Of a stretch of 64,000 nucleotides of DNA, positions 9,015 through 18,469 are shown in pieces. Origin of the DNA: Mesosutterella faecium. Lineage in GTDB: Bacteria; Pseudomonadota; Gammaproteobacteria; Burkholderiales; Burkholderiaceae_F. Numbering within the stretch: the first letter of the stretch is position 1; every line of letters starts with the position of its first letter. The translations under genes were made by a program, and so were the position numbers. Under the pieces are notes generated by a model. It saw nothing but the letters and a program-made list of their open reading frames with translations. It did not search any database and was not told the origin of the DNA. The stretch covers positions 992,001 through 1,056,000 of the forward strand of contig NZ_JAKZJU020000001.1 in the NCBI RefSeq assembly GCF_022809315.2, written 5' to 3'.

Positions 9015-9785
9015 ATGCATATACTTATTTCCAATGACGACGGATACTCCGCGCGGGGCATCCAGGCGCTCGCTGCGGCGATGAGCGCCTTCGGCGAAGT
9101 GACGGTCTGCGCTCCGGAGCACAACCAGTCGGGCGCGAGCAACTCGCTCACGCTGCAGATGCCCCTGCGGGCGACCGAGGTTGCGCAGAACGTCTTCGCC
9201 GTGAGCGGCACGCCCTCGGACTGCGTCCACCTCGCCTTCACCGGACTGCTGCGCTCGAAGCCCGACCTCGTGGTCTCGGGCATCAACTCAGGGGCCAACA
9301 TGGGAGACGACACCATGTACTCCGGCACCGTGGCGGCGGCCATCGAAGGCTTTCAGTTCGGAGTCGACGCGATCGCCTTCTCCCAGATCGACCGCGGATG
9401 GATGGAGCTCGAGTCGGCCGCCCGGGTGGCCTCCGACATCGTCAGGCAGTTCCTCGAGAGGAAAAGCTCCGCGGAACCGGTGCTGCTGAACGTGAACATC
9501 CCCAATATGCCCTACGGCGTGCTCTCCGGAGTGCAGGTGACGAGGCTGGGCCGCCGCCACAGCGCGGGCGGCGTCTTCGAGGAAATCGACCCCCGGGGCG
9601 AGAAGGTATACTGGCTCGGCCGCGCGGGAGATCCGAAGGATCAGGGGCCGGGAACGGATTTTTATGCAACCGCGCATGGATTTGTATCCGTGTCGCCTTT
9701 GCAAATAGACTTAACGCAGTACAGCCAGCTCTCGCCCGCGGCGACCTGGTTTGACGAGGCCCTTCCCGGCAGGGAAGGCGCCTGA
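9015..9785 (+). CDS. surE: 5'/3'-nucleotidase SurE
   Basis: A metal-dependent nucleoside monophosphate phosphatase. The N-terminus MHILISNDDGYSARGI has the family's Asp8-Asp9 metal ligands, and SGINSGANMGDDTMYSGTVAAA carries the conserved metal/phosphate loop. At 256 residues it is full length. An earlier in-frame GTG is possible, but the SurE N-terminus fits ATG 9015 exactly. It heads a surE-nlpD-rlmD cluster; pcm and rpoS, neighbours in gammaproteobacteria, are absent. Confidence 0.95.
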   Translation: MHILISNDDGYSARGIQALAAAMSAFGEVTVCAPEHNQSGASNSLTLQMPLRATEVAQNVFAVSGTPSDCVHLAFTGLLRSKPDLVVSGINSGANMGDDTMYSGTVAAAIEGFQFGVDAIAFSQIDRGWMELESAARVASDIVRQFLERKSSAEPVLLNVNIPNMPYGVLSGVQVTRLGRRHSAGGVFEEIDPRGEKVYWLGRAGDPKDQGPGTDFYATAHGFVSVSPLQIDLTQYSQLSPAATWFDEALPGREGA

Positions 9786-9810
9786 AGGGATTCAATGAGG
9801 AGTCAGCAGC

Positions 9811-10680
9811 ATGTCTCATGCATCAAAGCTTTTAATCGCGTCTTCGGTCTGCGCGGCGCTTCTCTCGGCCTGCTCGTCGGTGAGCCTCGCGCCGGTGGAT
9901 GAAAAGAGCAGCACTTCTTCCACGCCCCCGGCCCGGACCGCTCCGGTTCCCGCGGCGCCGGCCGCCCCGGCCGAACCGGTGGCGCAGGCCGTGCCCCTGG
10001 GCGGCTCCCCGGCCGCAGCGCCGGTCCGGCCCGCCGCGAAGCCGGCGGCCGGAACCTACGTCGTCCAGCGCGGCGACACGCTCTACCGCATCGCGAAGAA
10101 CCACGGCGTGAGCGTCCACGCCCTGATGAGCGAGAACGGCATCACCGACCCGACCAAGCTCGAGACGGGCCGCACTCTCAAGATCCCGGGCGGCGCCTCC
10201 GCGGCCCGCAGCGCGGCAGCTCCGGCCGCCGCAGCCGCGGCTCCCGCGCCCAAGACTGCTCAGAGCGCGCCGGCCGCCTCCGCTGAAGCCCAGACGGCCG
10301 TGAAGACCGTCCCGGGGACCGGCGAGACCCTGCAGTGGCCGGTGAAGGGCGAGGTGACGAAGGGATTCAGCGCCGCCACCCGCGGCATCGACATCAAGGC
10401 CGCCCGCGGAACCCCCGTGAAGGCGGCCGCCGGCGGCGAGGTGCTGCTGATTTCCAACGCCTTCAAGGGCTACGGGACCATCGTGATCCTGCGGCACGGG
10501 GACGGGAATTTCGTGACCACCTACGGGCAGCTCCAGAGCGTTGCCGTGAAGAAGGGCGAACGCGTGAAGGCGGGGCAGAAGATCGCCACGGTGGGCGGTC
10601 TGAACGCCTCCAGCCCGGTGCTGCATTTCGAGGTGCGCATCGCCGGCAAGCCGGTCGATCCCCACGAATATCTGCGCTGA
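9811..10680 (+). CDS. nlpD: LysM and degenerate LytM (M23) lipoprotein, NlpD-like
   Basis: A 289-residue lipoprotein: signal peptide with lipobox LLSAC (Cys21), Ala/Pro-rich linker, LysM (about 83-127, YVVQRGDTLYRIAKNHGVS), a second Ala-rich linker, then an M23 domain (about 175-289). The peptidase motif HxxxD is replaced by GIDIK, and the HxH motif keeps one His (LHFEVR), as in NlpD. The domain is therefore probably a non-catalytic activator of a septal amidase (AmiC) rather than an enzyme. It lies 25 bp after surE with AGGAG upstream. Confidence 0.9.
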   Translation: MSHASKLLIASSVCAALLSACSSVSLAPVDEKSSTSSTPPARTAPVPAAPAAPAEPVAQAVPLGGSPAAAPVRPAAKPAAGTYVVQRGDTLYRIAKNHGVSVHALMSENGITDPTKLETGRTLKIPGGASAARSAAAPAAAAAAPAPKTAQSAPAASAEAQTAVKTVPGTGETLQWPVKGEVTKGFSAATRGIDIKAARGTPVKAAAGGEVLLISNAFKGYGTIVILRHGDGNFVTTYGQLQSVAVKKGERVKAGQKIATVGGLNASSPVLHFEVRIAGKPVDPHEYLR

Positions 10681-10808
10681 GAGCAGGGCGGCCGGATTCG
10701 CGCCGCCGCGCAGGACTGCGCCCGGGGCCGCGAGGGTTCCCGGGCTTTCATCTTTAAAAAGAAAAGAAGCCGCGCCTCGTCGGCGGCCGGCTCCGGAGGT
10801 GACCCGCC

Positions 10809-12251
10809 ATGGGCCGTTCCTATCACAGCAGAAAAAAGCAGAAGACCCCTGACAGGTTTGAAATAGAAATCGAGAGCCTCGACCAGAACGGCCGCGGCGT
10901 CGGGCACCGCGAGGGCAAGGCCGTGTTCGTCGAGGGCGCGCTGCCCCGCGAGCGGGTGATCTACGAGCGGGTCCGCAACAAGGCTTCTTTCGAAGACGGG
11001 CGGATCGTGAAGCTGCTGCGCGAGGGGCCGCTGCGGGTGAAGCCGAGGTGCCCGCACTTCGGCCTTGAGCCGGGCTGCTGCGGGGGCTGCGCCATGCAGC
11101 ACCTCGATCCGGCCGCGCAGGTGGCGATGAAGCAGCGGGTGCTGATTGACGCGCTCTGGCACATCGGAAAGCTGCGCCCGGAGCTCGTCCTGCCGCCGAT
11201 CTACGGGCCCTACTGGGGCTACCGCCACCGGGCGCGGCTTTCGGTGCGGGACGTGGCGAAAAAAGGGGGCGTTCTGGTGGGCTTTCACGAGCGCTCGTCG
11301 AGCTTCGTGGCGCAGATGCACTGCTGCCCGATCCTGCCGCGGCATGTCTCGGACATGATCGACCCGCTGCGCGGCCTCGTCGAGTCCCTGAAGATCCGGC
11401 AGCGGCTGCCCCAGATCGAGGTCGCCGTGGACGGCAGGGGCCGCACGGCGCTGGTTTTCCGGCATCTCGTTCCGATTGAAAAGGACGATCTCGACCAGCT
11501 GCTCGCCTTCGGGCGGGAGCACGGGGCCGACATCTGGCTGCAGCCCGCGGGCCCGGATTCCGCCGCTCCGGTGGACCCGGCGCTGCGCGACGCGCTGCGG
11601 CTCACGCTGCCGGAGTTCGGGGTGGAAATCCCTTTCCGCCCGACCGACTTCACGCAGGTGAACCACGACCTCAACCGGGTGATGGTGAGCCGGGCGGTGA
11701 GGATGCTCGAGCTCGAGCCCGGGATGCACGCGGTGGACTTCTTCTGCGGGCTCGGGAACTTTACGCTGCCGCTTGCGCGCAGGTGCGCCCGCGTGACGGG
11801 GCTCGAGGGCAGCGAGGGGCTGGTCGCCCGCGCCCGGGCCGGGGCGGCCGCCAACGGCCTGTCGGACAAGACCGATTTTGTCGCGCGCAACCTCTTCACC
11901 TGGTCGCAGAAGGACTGGGACGCGCTCTGGGAGCGCTCCTCGGGGATCGACCGGGTGCTGCTCGATCCGCCGCGCGAGGGCGCGCAGGCCGTGGCCCAGG
12001 TCCTTGCGGCCAGCGCCCGCCGGCCCGGCCGCGTCGTGTACGTTTCCTGCAACCCGGCCACGCTCGCCCGGGACTGCGCGATCCTGATGCACCAGGGCGG
12101 CTGGCGGCTTGCCGCCGCGGGCGTCATGAACATGTTCCCGCACACGGGGCACGTCGAGTCGATCGCGCTGCTCCTGCCGGGGCCGAAGCCGGCGCAGGGC
12201 GAAGGTGAAAAGAAGAGTGAAAAGGGCGGTGCCGGTCCCGCGGCATGTTAA
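10809..12251 (+). CDS. rlmD: 23S rRNA (uracil-1939-C5)-methyltransferase RlmD
   Basis: A 480-residue RumA-type enzyme that makes m5U1939. A TRAM RNA-binding domain (about 15-75) precedes the iron-sulfur cysteines (Cys81, Cys91, Cys94 in CPHFG...CGGC, plus CCPIL near 172). The SAM site is DFFCGLGNFTLPLAR, followed by LLDPPREGA and the catalytic-cysteine motif YVSCNPATLARD. The tail after about 455 is low complexity. The start ATG has GGAGGTGA upstream (10795-10802). Confidence 0.95.
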   Translation: MGRSYHSRKKQKTPDRFEIEIESLDQNGRGVGHREGKAVFVEGALPRERVIYERVRNKASFEDGRIVKLLREGPLRVKPRCPHFGLEPGCCGGCAMQHLDPAAQVAMKQRVLIDALWHIGKLRPELVLPPIYGPYWGYRHRARLSVRDVAKKGGVLVGFHERSSSFVAQMHCCPILPRHVSDMIDPLRGLVESLKIRQRLPQIEVAVDGRGRTALVFRHLVPIEKDDLDQLLAFGREHGADIWLQPAGPDSAAPVDPALRDALRLTLPEFGVEIPFRPTDFTQVNHDLNRVMVSRAVRMLELEPGMHAVDFFCGLGNFTLPLARRCARVTGLEGSEGLVARARAGAAANGLSDKTDFVARNLFTWSQKDWDALWERSSGIDRVLLDPPREGAQAVAQVLAASARRPGRVVYVSCNPATLARDCAILMHQGGWRLAAAGVMNMFPHTGHVESIALLLPGPKPAQGEGEKKSEKGGAGPAAC

Positions 12252-12389
12252 AATAAATCCCTTTAGATTTAGGGCCGTCCGGGGCTGCACGCCCGGGGCG
12301 GCGTCAGAGGCTGCGGCGAGGCGGCTTCCGGCCCCCCGCGGGGCCGGCGTCCCCGCCCTGCCTGTTTTTTCTTTTTTACTGGAAACAAA

Positions 12390-12815
12390 ATGGCTATTCA
12401 GCGTACCCTTTCCATCGTCAAGCCCGATGCTGTCCGCAAGAACGTGATCGGCAAGATCTACACCCGTTTCGAAGACGCCGGCCTCAAGATTGTCGCCGCC
12501 CAGATGCGCCAGCTCTCCAAGGCCGAAGCCGAGGGCTTCTACGAAGTGCACAAGGATCGTCCCTTCTTCAAGGACCTCGTGGCCTTCATGACCTCCGGCC
12601 CCGTCATGATCCAGGTGCTCGAGGGCGAGAACGCCATTCTGAAGAACCGTGAGCTCATGGGCGCCACCGATCCGAAGAAGGCCGCCCCCGGCACGATCCG
12701 CCACGACTTCGCCGAGTCGATCGACGCGAACGCCGTGCACGGCTCCGACGCCCCCGAAACGGCCGCCCGCGAGATCGCGTACTTCTTCCCGACGCTCGCG
12801 ATTCACTCCCGTTAA
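12390..12815 (+). CDS. ndk: Nucleoside diphosphate kinase
   Basis: A 141-residue NDK that balances NTP pools by ping-pong phosphotransfer. It begins [14 protein letters not shown], has [18 protein letters not shown], and the active-site histidine is in [16 protein letters not shown]. Length and motifs are standard for the bacterial tetrameric or hexameric enzyme. Codon usage looks highly biased, consistent with strong expression. A TTAAAAT-like -10 lies at about 12248-12254, so it may have its own promoter. rlmN follows 99 bp later, as in many proteobacteria. Confidence 0.97.
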   Translation: MAIQRTLSIVKPDAVRKNVIGKIYTRFEDAGLKIVAAQMRQLSKAEAEGFYEVHKDRPFFKDLVAFMTSGPVMIQVLEGENAILKNRELMGATDPKKAAPGTIRHDFAESIDANAVHGSDAPETAAREIAYFFPTLAIHSR

Positions 12816-12914
12816 TTTCTGAAGCGTTCCCGCCGGCGGCGGGGCCCGGAATCCTTTTGGAGGAGAAGGGCCTTCCCGCCGGCGCGTTTCTCTTTTTCTG
12901 GAGGCCGACTGCCA

Positions 12915-14060
12915 ATGGCTGCCGAGCGAATCAACCTTCTCGACTTCGACCGCGAGGGGCTCACCAGATGGTGCGACGGGCTGGGCGAGAAGCCCTTCCG
13001 GGCCGTGCAGCTCACAAGATGGATCCACCGCAATCTGGAGAGCGACTTCAGCCGGATGACGAATCTTGCGAAGAGCTTCCGCGCAAAGCTCGAGGAGCTC
13101 GCGGAGGTGCGCCCTCCGGAGCCGATTCGCGAGCAGATCTCCTCGGACGGCACCCGCAAGTGGGCCTTTGACGTGGGCAGCGGCAACGCCGTCGAGGCGG
13201 TCTACATTCCCGAGGACGACCGCGGGACGCTCTGCATCTCGACGCAGGCGGGCTGCGCGATGGGCTGCCTGTTCTGCTCGACGGGCAAGCAGGGCTTCGC
13301 CCGCAACCTGAAGACCTCCGAAATCGTGGGCCAGCTCTTCTGGGCCGAGCGCGAGCTGCGCCGCGAGGCGGGCACCGACAATCCCAACGACCGCATGATC
13401 AGCAACGTGGTGCTGATGGGGATGGGCGAGCCGCTGCAGAACCTCGAGGCCGTGGTGCCCGCGGTGCGCCTGTTCATGGACGACCACGCCTACGGCATCT
13501 CGAGGCGCCGCGTGACGATTTCCACCTGCGGGCTCGTCAACCAGATGGACAAGCTCGCGCAGCTCGCCCCGGTGGCCCTGGCCGTGTCGCTGCACGCGCC
13601 GACCAACGAACTGCGCGACAAGCTGATGCCGATCAACCGCAAGCATCCGCTCGAGGACCTGATGGCCGCCTGCAGGCGCTACCTGAAGTACGCTCCCCGC
13701 GACTACGTGACGTTCGAGTATCTGATGCTCAGCGGCGTGAACGACTCGCTCGAGCAGGCCGACCAGCTCGTGAGCCTCGTGCGGCGCGTGCCCTGCAAGG
13801 TGAACCTGATACCGTTCAATCCCTTCCCGGGCTCGGGGCTGGCGAAGACCGACCGGGAGCGGGTGCTCGCCTTCGAGCGCAGGATGAACGACGCGGGCAT
13901 CGTGACGACGATCCGCAAAACCCGCGGCGACGACATCGACGCCGCCTGCGGGCAGCTCGCGGGTCAGGTGAAGGACCGGACCAACCGGGCGGTGCGGCTG
14001 ATCCGGCAGAGAAAGGAAGCCGCGTCGATTCTGAATGCGGCCGGAAAGGAAAATGACTGA
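12915..14060 (+). CDS. rlmN: Dual-specificity 23S rRNA/tRNA m2A methyltransferase RlmN
   Basis: A 381-residue radical-SAM enzyme that methylates A2503 of 23S rRNA and A37 of some tRNAs. The 4Fe-4S cluster is bound by Cys114, Cys118 and Cys121 (CAMGCLFC). The C-terminal mechanistic cysteine is Cys345 in [21 protein letters not shown] and [26 protein letters not shown] are typical. The 3' end overlaps the rodZ start by 8 bp, suggesting translational coupling. Confidence 0.96.
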   Translation: MAAERINLLDFDREGLTRWCDGLGEKPFRAVQLTRWIHRNLESDFSRMTNLAKSFRAKLEELAEVRPPEPIREQISSDGTRKWAFDVGSGNAVEAVYIPEDDRGTLCISTQAGCAMGCLFCSTGKQGFARNLKTSEIVGQLFWAERELRREAGTDNPNDRMISNVVLMGMGEPLQNLEAVVPAVRLFMDDHAYGISRRRVTISTCGLVNQMDKLAQLAPVALAVSLHAPTNELRDKLMPINRKHPLEDLMAACRRYLKYAPRDYVTFEYLMLSGVNDSLEQADQLVSLVRRVPCKVNLIPFNPFPGSGLAKTDRERVLAFERRMNDAGIVTTIRKTRGDDIDAACGQLAGQVKDRTNRAVRLIRQRKEAASILNAAGKEND

Positions 14061-15012
14061 GAACAACGCCCAGGTGGCAGTGAAGGATGAAGCCCCGGCT
14101 GCGGGCTTCGGGAAAATGCTGCGGCAGATCCGCGAAAACGCGGGCCTGTCGCTTGACGACTTGGTGAGCCGCACGAAGATCAGCCGCAACCAGCTCGAGG
14201 CGCTTGAGGCCGAGACCATGCGCCTGCTGCCCGAGCCGGTCTACGTGCGCGCTTTCATCAGGGACATCTGCCGGGTGACCGAGACCGATCCGAAGCCGGT
14301 GATCGAGGCCTACATGAAGGCCTACGCCCCGGCCTCCTCCTCGGGGACGCCGGCGGACCTCGTGCACAGCAGCCCGGTGCCCGAGCACGGGCTGCGCAAG
14401 GACGTGGAGTTCCATGCGAGCGCGCGCAAGCGCGGACTGAGGGTCCTGATCGCCTTCGCGGTGGTCGTGGTGCTCGCGCTGCTCGCCTGGGCGGGCTGGG
14501 GGCACGACCTGGTCGAGAAGTTCGGCGGCAGCGACATCGAGGCGGTGAAGGTGACGCAAAACGAGGGCTCCAACATTGCGGCCCTGCAGCGCCCGAGGTC
14601 TCCCTCGAACGCACTTCCGGCCTCGGCCCCCGCCTCCGCGCTGGCCGATCAGGCCGCGGAGGCGGCCAGGGAAAGCCAGGGCGCGGCCTCTGACTCCGCC
14701 CAGTCTCCCGCCGCCCAGGCTCCCGCCGCGGGTGAAAAAGCCGCAGCCGCAGCCCAGAGCGGCGCCGCTCCGGGCCAGGGCGTGGTGCAGATCCGCACGA
14801 TCGGCGCGAGCTGGGTGAAGCTGGTCGACGCCGACGGCCGCGTGCTGGTGCAGGCGGAGATGAAGGCGGGCGAGGAGCGCAGCTTCACCGGCCGGCTCCC
14901 GATCCGCGCGACGGTGGGCAACACCGGCAGCTGCGCGGTGTCGCTCAACGGCGAGCCGGTGGACCTCTCGGCCTACTCGAAGGGCAGCGTCGCCCGCTTC
15001 GTGATGAACTGA
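14053..15012 (+). CDS. rodZ: Cytoskeletal protein RodZ
   Basis: A 319-residue bitopic membrane protein linking MreB to the wall machinery. The N-terminal helix-turn-helix domain (about 19-85, [25 protein letters not shown]) is followed by a basic linker and one transmembrane segment (about 128-147). A Pro/Ala/Ser-rich periplasmic stretch leads to a C-terminal beta domain (DUF4115). I chose ATG 14053 because GGAAAGG (14043-14049) lies immediately upstream; ATG 14035 is an in-frame alternative. The gene overlaps rlmN and precedes ispG by 14 bp. Confidence 0.9.
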   Translation: MTENNAQVAVKDEAPAAGFGKMLRQIRENAGLSLDDLVSRTKISRNQLEALEAETMRLLPEPVYVRAFIRDICRVTETDPKPVIEAYMKAYAPASSSGTPADLVHSSPVPEHGLRKDVEFHASARKRGLRVLIAFAVVVVLALLAWAGWGHDLVEKFGGSDIEAVKVTQNEGSNIAALQRPRSPSNALPASAPASALADQAAEAARESQGAASDSAQSPAAQAPAAGEKAAAAAQSGAAPGQGVVQIRTIGASWVKLVDADGRVLVQAEMKAGEERSFTGRLPIRATVGNTGSCAVSLNGEPVDLSAYSKGSVARFVMN

Positions 15013-15026
15013 CGGATCCGCTCAAG

Positions 15027-16313
15027 ATGACCGCTGAAGCGATTGTGAAGCCTCCCCGCAGGCACACCCCCCGGGTTCACGTGAGGTGGCAGGACGCCGA
15101 TGTCGTGATGGGCGGAGGCGCCCCGGTGGTGGTGCAGTCGATGACCAACACCCCGACCGACGACGTCGAGGCGACCGCGGCTCAGGCCGCGGAGCTCGCC
15201 CGCGCGGGCTCCGAGCTCGTGCGCATCACGGTGAACACGCCGCAGGCCGCTCGCGCGGTGCCCGAGATCCGCGACAGGCTCGACAGGCAGGGCCTGCACA
15301 CGCCCCTCGTGGGAGACTTCCACTACAACGGCCACAAGCTGCTCGCCGACTATCCGGAGTGCGCCCGCGCCCTGTCGAAGTACCGCATCAATCCGGGCAA
15401 TGTGGGCCGCGGCGCCTCGCGCGACCTGCATTTCTGCCGCATGGTTGAAATCGCCTGCCGGGAGGACCGCCCGGTCCGCATCGGCGTGAACTGGGGCTCG
15501 CTCGACCAGGAGCTGCTCGCCCGGATGATGGACGAGAACGCCTCGAAGGGCTCCCCGCTCGGTCCCGGGGCGGTGCTGCGCCGGGCGCTGATTGAAAGCG
15601 CCCTGGAGTCGGCCCGCAGGGCCCGGGAAGTGGGGCTGGGGGCCGACCGCATCGTGCTGTCGGTGAAGGTCTCGGGCGTGCCCGACCTGGTGGCGATCTA
15701 CCGCGAGCTCGCGGCGCGCTGCAGCTACTGCCTGCACCTGGGGCTTACGGAAGCGGGCATGGGCGTGAAAGGGATCGTCTCCTCGAGCGCCGCGCTTGCG
15801 ATCCTGCTCGAGCGCGGCATCGGCGACACCATCCGGGTCTCGCTCACCCCGCGTCCCGGCGAGCCGAGGACCGAGGAAGTGCTGGTCGCCCAGCAGATCC
15901 TCCAGTCGCTTGAGCTTCGCTCGTTCATGCCCGAGGTCACTTCGTGCCCGGGCTGCGGGCGCACCTCGAGCGACCTTTTCCAGCGGCTGGCCAAAAGCGC
16001 CGGCGAATACATCCGCGAGCGCATGCCGGAGTGGCGCGCGGGCTGCCCCGGCGTCGAGCGCATGAGGGTGGCCGTGATGGGCTGCGTGGTCAACGGCCCG
16101 GGCGAGTCCGCCCACGCGGACGTGGGGCTGTCGCTGCCCGGCGCGGGCGAGGCGCCGGTCGCGCCCGTCTTCATCAACGGCGAGCGCAGGACCTCGCTCA
16201 AGGGCGAGGACCTCGCCGGCCAGTTCAACCGGATTCTGGAAGAATACGTGCAGCGCACTTTCGGCGCCGCAGCGCAGCAGCCGAAGCAGGGAAACAATCA
16301 AAAGGAAAACTGA
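15027..16313 (+). CDS. ispG: 4-hydroxy-3-methylbut-2-en-1-yl diphosphate synthase
   Basis: The MEP-pathway enzyme GcpE/IspG, 428 residues, making HMBPP from MEcPP. The TIM-barrel part starts [20 protein letters not shown] and includes [11 protein letters not shown] and [10 protein letters not shown]. The C-terminal iron-sulfur domain has Cys307 and Cys310 (CPGCGR) and Cys353 ([10 protein letters not shown]). It sits in the order rodZ-ispG-hisS, separated from hisS by only 4 bp. Confidence 0.96.
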   Translation: MTAEAIVKPPRRHTPRVHVRWQDADVVMGGGAPVVVQSMTNTPTDDVEATAAQAAELARAGSELVRITVNTPQAARAVPEIRDRLDRQGLHTPLVGDFHYNGHKLLADYPECARALSKYRINPGNVGRGASRDLHFCRMVEIACREDRPVRIGVNWGSLDQELLARMMDENASKGSPLGPGAVLRRALIESALESARRAREVGLGADRIVLSVKVSGVPDLVAIYRELAARCSYCLHLGLTEAGMGVKGIVSSSAALAILLERGIGDTIRVSLTPRPGEPRTEEVLVAQQILQSLELRSFMPEVTSCPGCGRTSSDLFQRLAKSAGEYIRERMPEWRAGCPGVERMRVAVMGCVVNGPGESAHADVGLSLPGAGEAPVAPVFINGERRTSLKGEDLAGQFNRILEEYVQRTFGAAAQQPKQGNNQKEN

Positions 16314-16317
16314 GACC

Positions 16318-17631
16318 ATGGCGTCCAAAGCAAAAATCAAGGCTGTCACGGGCATGAACGACATGCTGCCGGGCGACAGCGCGATCTGGACTTTCTTCGA
16401 GGACACGGTCCGCGACGTGGCGACATCCTACGGATACCGCCCGATGCGCACGCCGGTGCTCGAGCCGACAGCGCTTTTCACGCACGGCATCGGCGAGGCG
16501 ACCGACGTGGTGGAAAAGGAGATGTACTCGTTCGAGGACTCGCTCAACGGCGAGAAGCTCTCGCTGCGCCCCGAGAACACGGCCGGCATCGTGAGGGCCG
16601 CGATCGAGCACAACCTCCTCTACGACGCCCCGCGCCGCGTCTGGTACTTCGGCCCGATGTTCCGCCACGAGCGCCCGCAGCGCGGCCGCTACCGCCAGTT
16701 CTACCAGTTCGGCTGCGAGGCGCTCGGCTTCGCCGGGCCTGACGTTGACGCCGAGCTCATCCTCATGACCTCGAGGCTGTGGAAAGAGCTCGGAATCCGC
16801 GAGGTGAAGCTCGAGCTCAACACGCTGGGCGAGCCCGCCGAGCGGGCCGCGCACCGCGAGGCGCTCATCAAGTACTTCGAGGCGCATCTCGACGCCCTCA
16901 ACGAGACTGCGCGCCACCGCCTCTATCTCAATCCGCTGCGCATCCTCGACACGAAGGATCCCGACATGCAGCAGCTCGTGGAGGCCGCGCCCCGGCTGAT
17001 AGACTATCTGGGCGAGGGCTCCCGGGCGTTCCTCGCCTCGCTCGAGCGGCAGCTCGAGCGCGCCGGCGTGGACTACGTGATCAATCCGCGTCTTGTGCGC
17101 GGGCTTGACTACTACAGCCACACGGTGTTCGAGTGGACCACCGACCGGCTGGGCTCCCAGGCGACGATCTGCGGAGGCGGGCGCTATGACGGGCTCATGG
17201 AAATCCTGGGCGGCAAGCCCGCGCCCTGCGTCGGCTTCGCGATGGGCGCCGAGCGCGTGCTCGAGCTGATGAAGGAGTTCGGCGTGCATCCGTCCGAGCC
17301 CGACTGCACGGTCTACGTCGTGCACTGCGGCGAGGGCACGCTCGACCCGGCGGTCGAAGTCGCCGAGGAGCTGCGCGACCTGGGCGTCGCCACGATCGTG
17401 CACGGCGGCGAGGCGAGCATGAAGAGCCAGATGAAGAAGGCCGACGCCTCGGGGGCGCAGTTTGCGCTGATCGTGGGCGAGAGCGAGGCCGCCGCGGGCG
17501 AGGTTTCCATCAAGCCGCTGCGCGAGATGCCCGAAAAGAGCGCGTTCTCCGGCCAGAGGACCGTGCCGGCCGATGAGGCGGCCCGTATGATTTTTGACGA
17601 GATTCTCGTCATCGACACCAAGGATCTTTGA
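16318..17631 (+). CDS. hisS: Histidyl-tRNA synthetase
   Basis: A 437-residue class II synthetase. It has GMNDMLPGDSAIW at the start, motif 2 around WYFGPMFRHERPQRGRYRQF, and the histidine-specific signatures LVRGLDYYSHTVFEW and GGGRYDGLMEILGG. A C-terminal HGTP anticodon-binding domain starts near 335. This is the tRNA-charging enzyme, distinct from the paralogue HisZ at 26016. The yfgM-like start lies 1 bp after its stop. Confidence 0.96.
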   Translation: MASKAKIKAVTGMNDMLPGDSAIWTFFEDTVRDVATSYGYRPMRTPVLEPTALFTHGIGEATDVVEKEMYSFEDSLNGEKLSLRPENTAGIVRAAIEHNLLYDAPRRVWYFGPMFRHERPQRGRYRQFYQFGCEALGFAGPDVDAELILMTSRLWKELGIREVKLELNTLGEPAERAAHREALIKYFEAHLDALNETARHRLYLNPLRILDTKDPDMQQLVEAAPRLIDYLGEGSRAFLASLERQLERAGVDYVINPRLVRGLDYYSHTVFEWTTDRLGSQATICGGGRYDGLMEILGGKPAPCVGFAMGAERVLELMKEFGVHPSEPDCTVYVVHCGEGTLDPAVEVAEELRDLGVATIVHGGEASMKSQMKKADASGAQFALIVGESEAAAGEVSIKPLREMPEKSAFSGQRTVPADEAARMIFDEILVIDTKDL

Positions 17632-17632
17632 T

Positions 17633-18379
17633 ATGGCTTATAACCTTGAGGAACAGGAGTCCATCGACAACCTGAAGGGCTGGTGGGAAAAGTGGGGCAC
17701 CCCGGTGATGGTGGTCGTCATCGTCGTGTGCCTTGGATTCGCCGGCTTCAACGGCTGGCGGTGGTACAAGCACCGCCAGACGGCGAAGGCCTCGGCCGCC
17801 TACTCGCAGCTCCAGCAGGCGATCCTCACGCACAACGACAAGAACATTAAGTCGCTCTCCGAGGGCCTGATGGACCAGTACGGCTCGACCGTGTTCGGCC
17901 CGCTCGCCGCCTTTGCGGCGGCGCGCTCCGCGATGGACTCCGGCGACGAGAAGACGGCCGAGGAGAAGCTGCGCTGGGTGGTCGAAAAGTCCGGCCGCGA
18001 GGAGTTCGAGGCCGTGGCCCGGGTGAGGCTCGCGGGGCTGCTGCTCGACGAAAAGAAGGCCGACGAGGCGCTCAAGCTCCTGCAGGCCTTCAAGCCGAAG
18101 TCCGATGCCGAGAAATCGATCGTGAACGACCGGCTGGGAGACGTCTACCAGGCGCTTGGCCGCACGGATGACGCGAAGAAGGCCTGGACGGAGGCGCTTG
18201 CCGCCACCCAGAAGGGAGAGCCCTTCGAGCAGTTCCTGCAGATGAAGCTCGAGTCGCTGCCCGGCGCGGATGAAGCCGTGCCGGCCGCCGCTGCCTCTGC
18301 GGCGGCCTCCTCTGCGGCGGCCTCCTCTGCGGCGGCTTCCTCTGCGGCCTCGTCGCCCGCCGCTGCGGCCGCGAAGTGA
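17633..18379 (+). CDS. yfgM: YfgM-like TPR membrane protein
   Basis: A 248-residue protein: short cytoplasmic start MAYNLEEQESIDNLKGWWEKWG, one transmembrane helix (about 23-41), then a periplasmic TPR-like region (about 55-205). The order hisS-yfgM-bamB-der supports the YfgM assignment; in E. coli YfgM is a SecYEG/PpiD-associated chaperone partner. The tail is an Ala/Ser repeat encoded by three near-identical 15-bp tandem units (18296-18340), which could vary in copy number. Confidence 0.88.
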   Translation: MAYNLEEQESIDNLKGWWEKWGTPVMVVVIVVCLGFAGFNGWRWYKHRQTAKASAAYSQLQQAILTHNDKNIKSLSEGLMDQYGSTVFGPLAAFAAARSAMDSGDEKTAEEKLRWVVEKSGREEFEAVARVRLAGLLLDEKKADEALKLLQAFKPKSDAEKSIVNDRLGDVYQALGRTDDAKKAWTEALAATQKGEPFEQFLQMKLESLPGADEAVPAAAASAAASSAAASSAAASSAASSPAAAAAK

Positions 18380-18469
18380 CGGCCGCGCGCTCCCGTCCCC
18401 GCCGCCTTCGGGCGGCGGACCCGTCGGGCGCCGGAAAGAACAACAGTTATCTGGAAAGGGATGATGCCG

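Noticed and set aside
10521..14219. Very long minus-strand open frame across rlmD, ndk, rlmN and rodZ
   Set aside because: It is antisense to four well-identified genes, is low-complexity Arg/Gly/Leu-rich, and arises from third-position GC bias.
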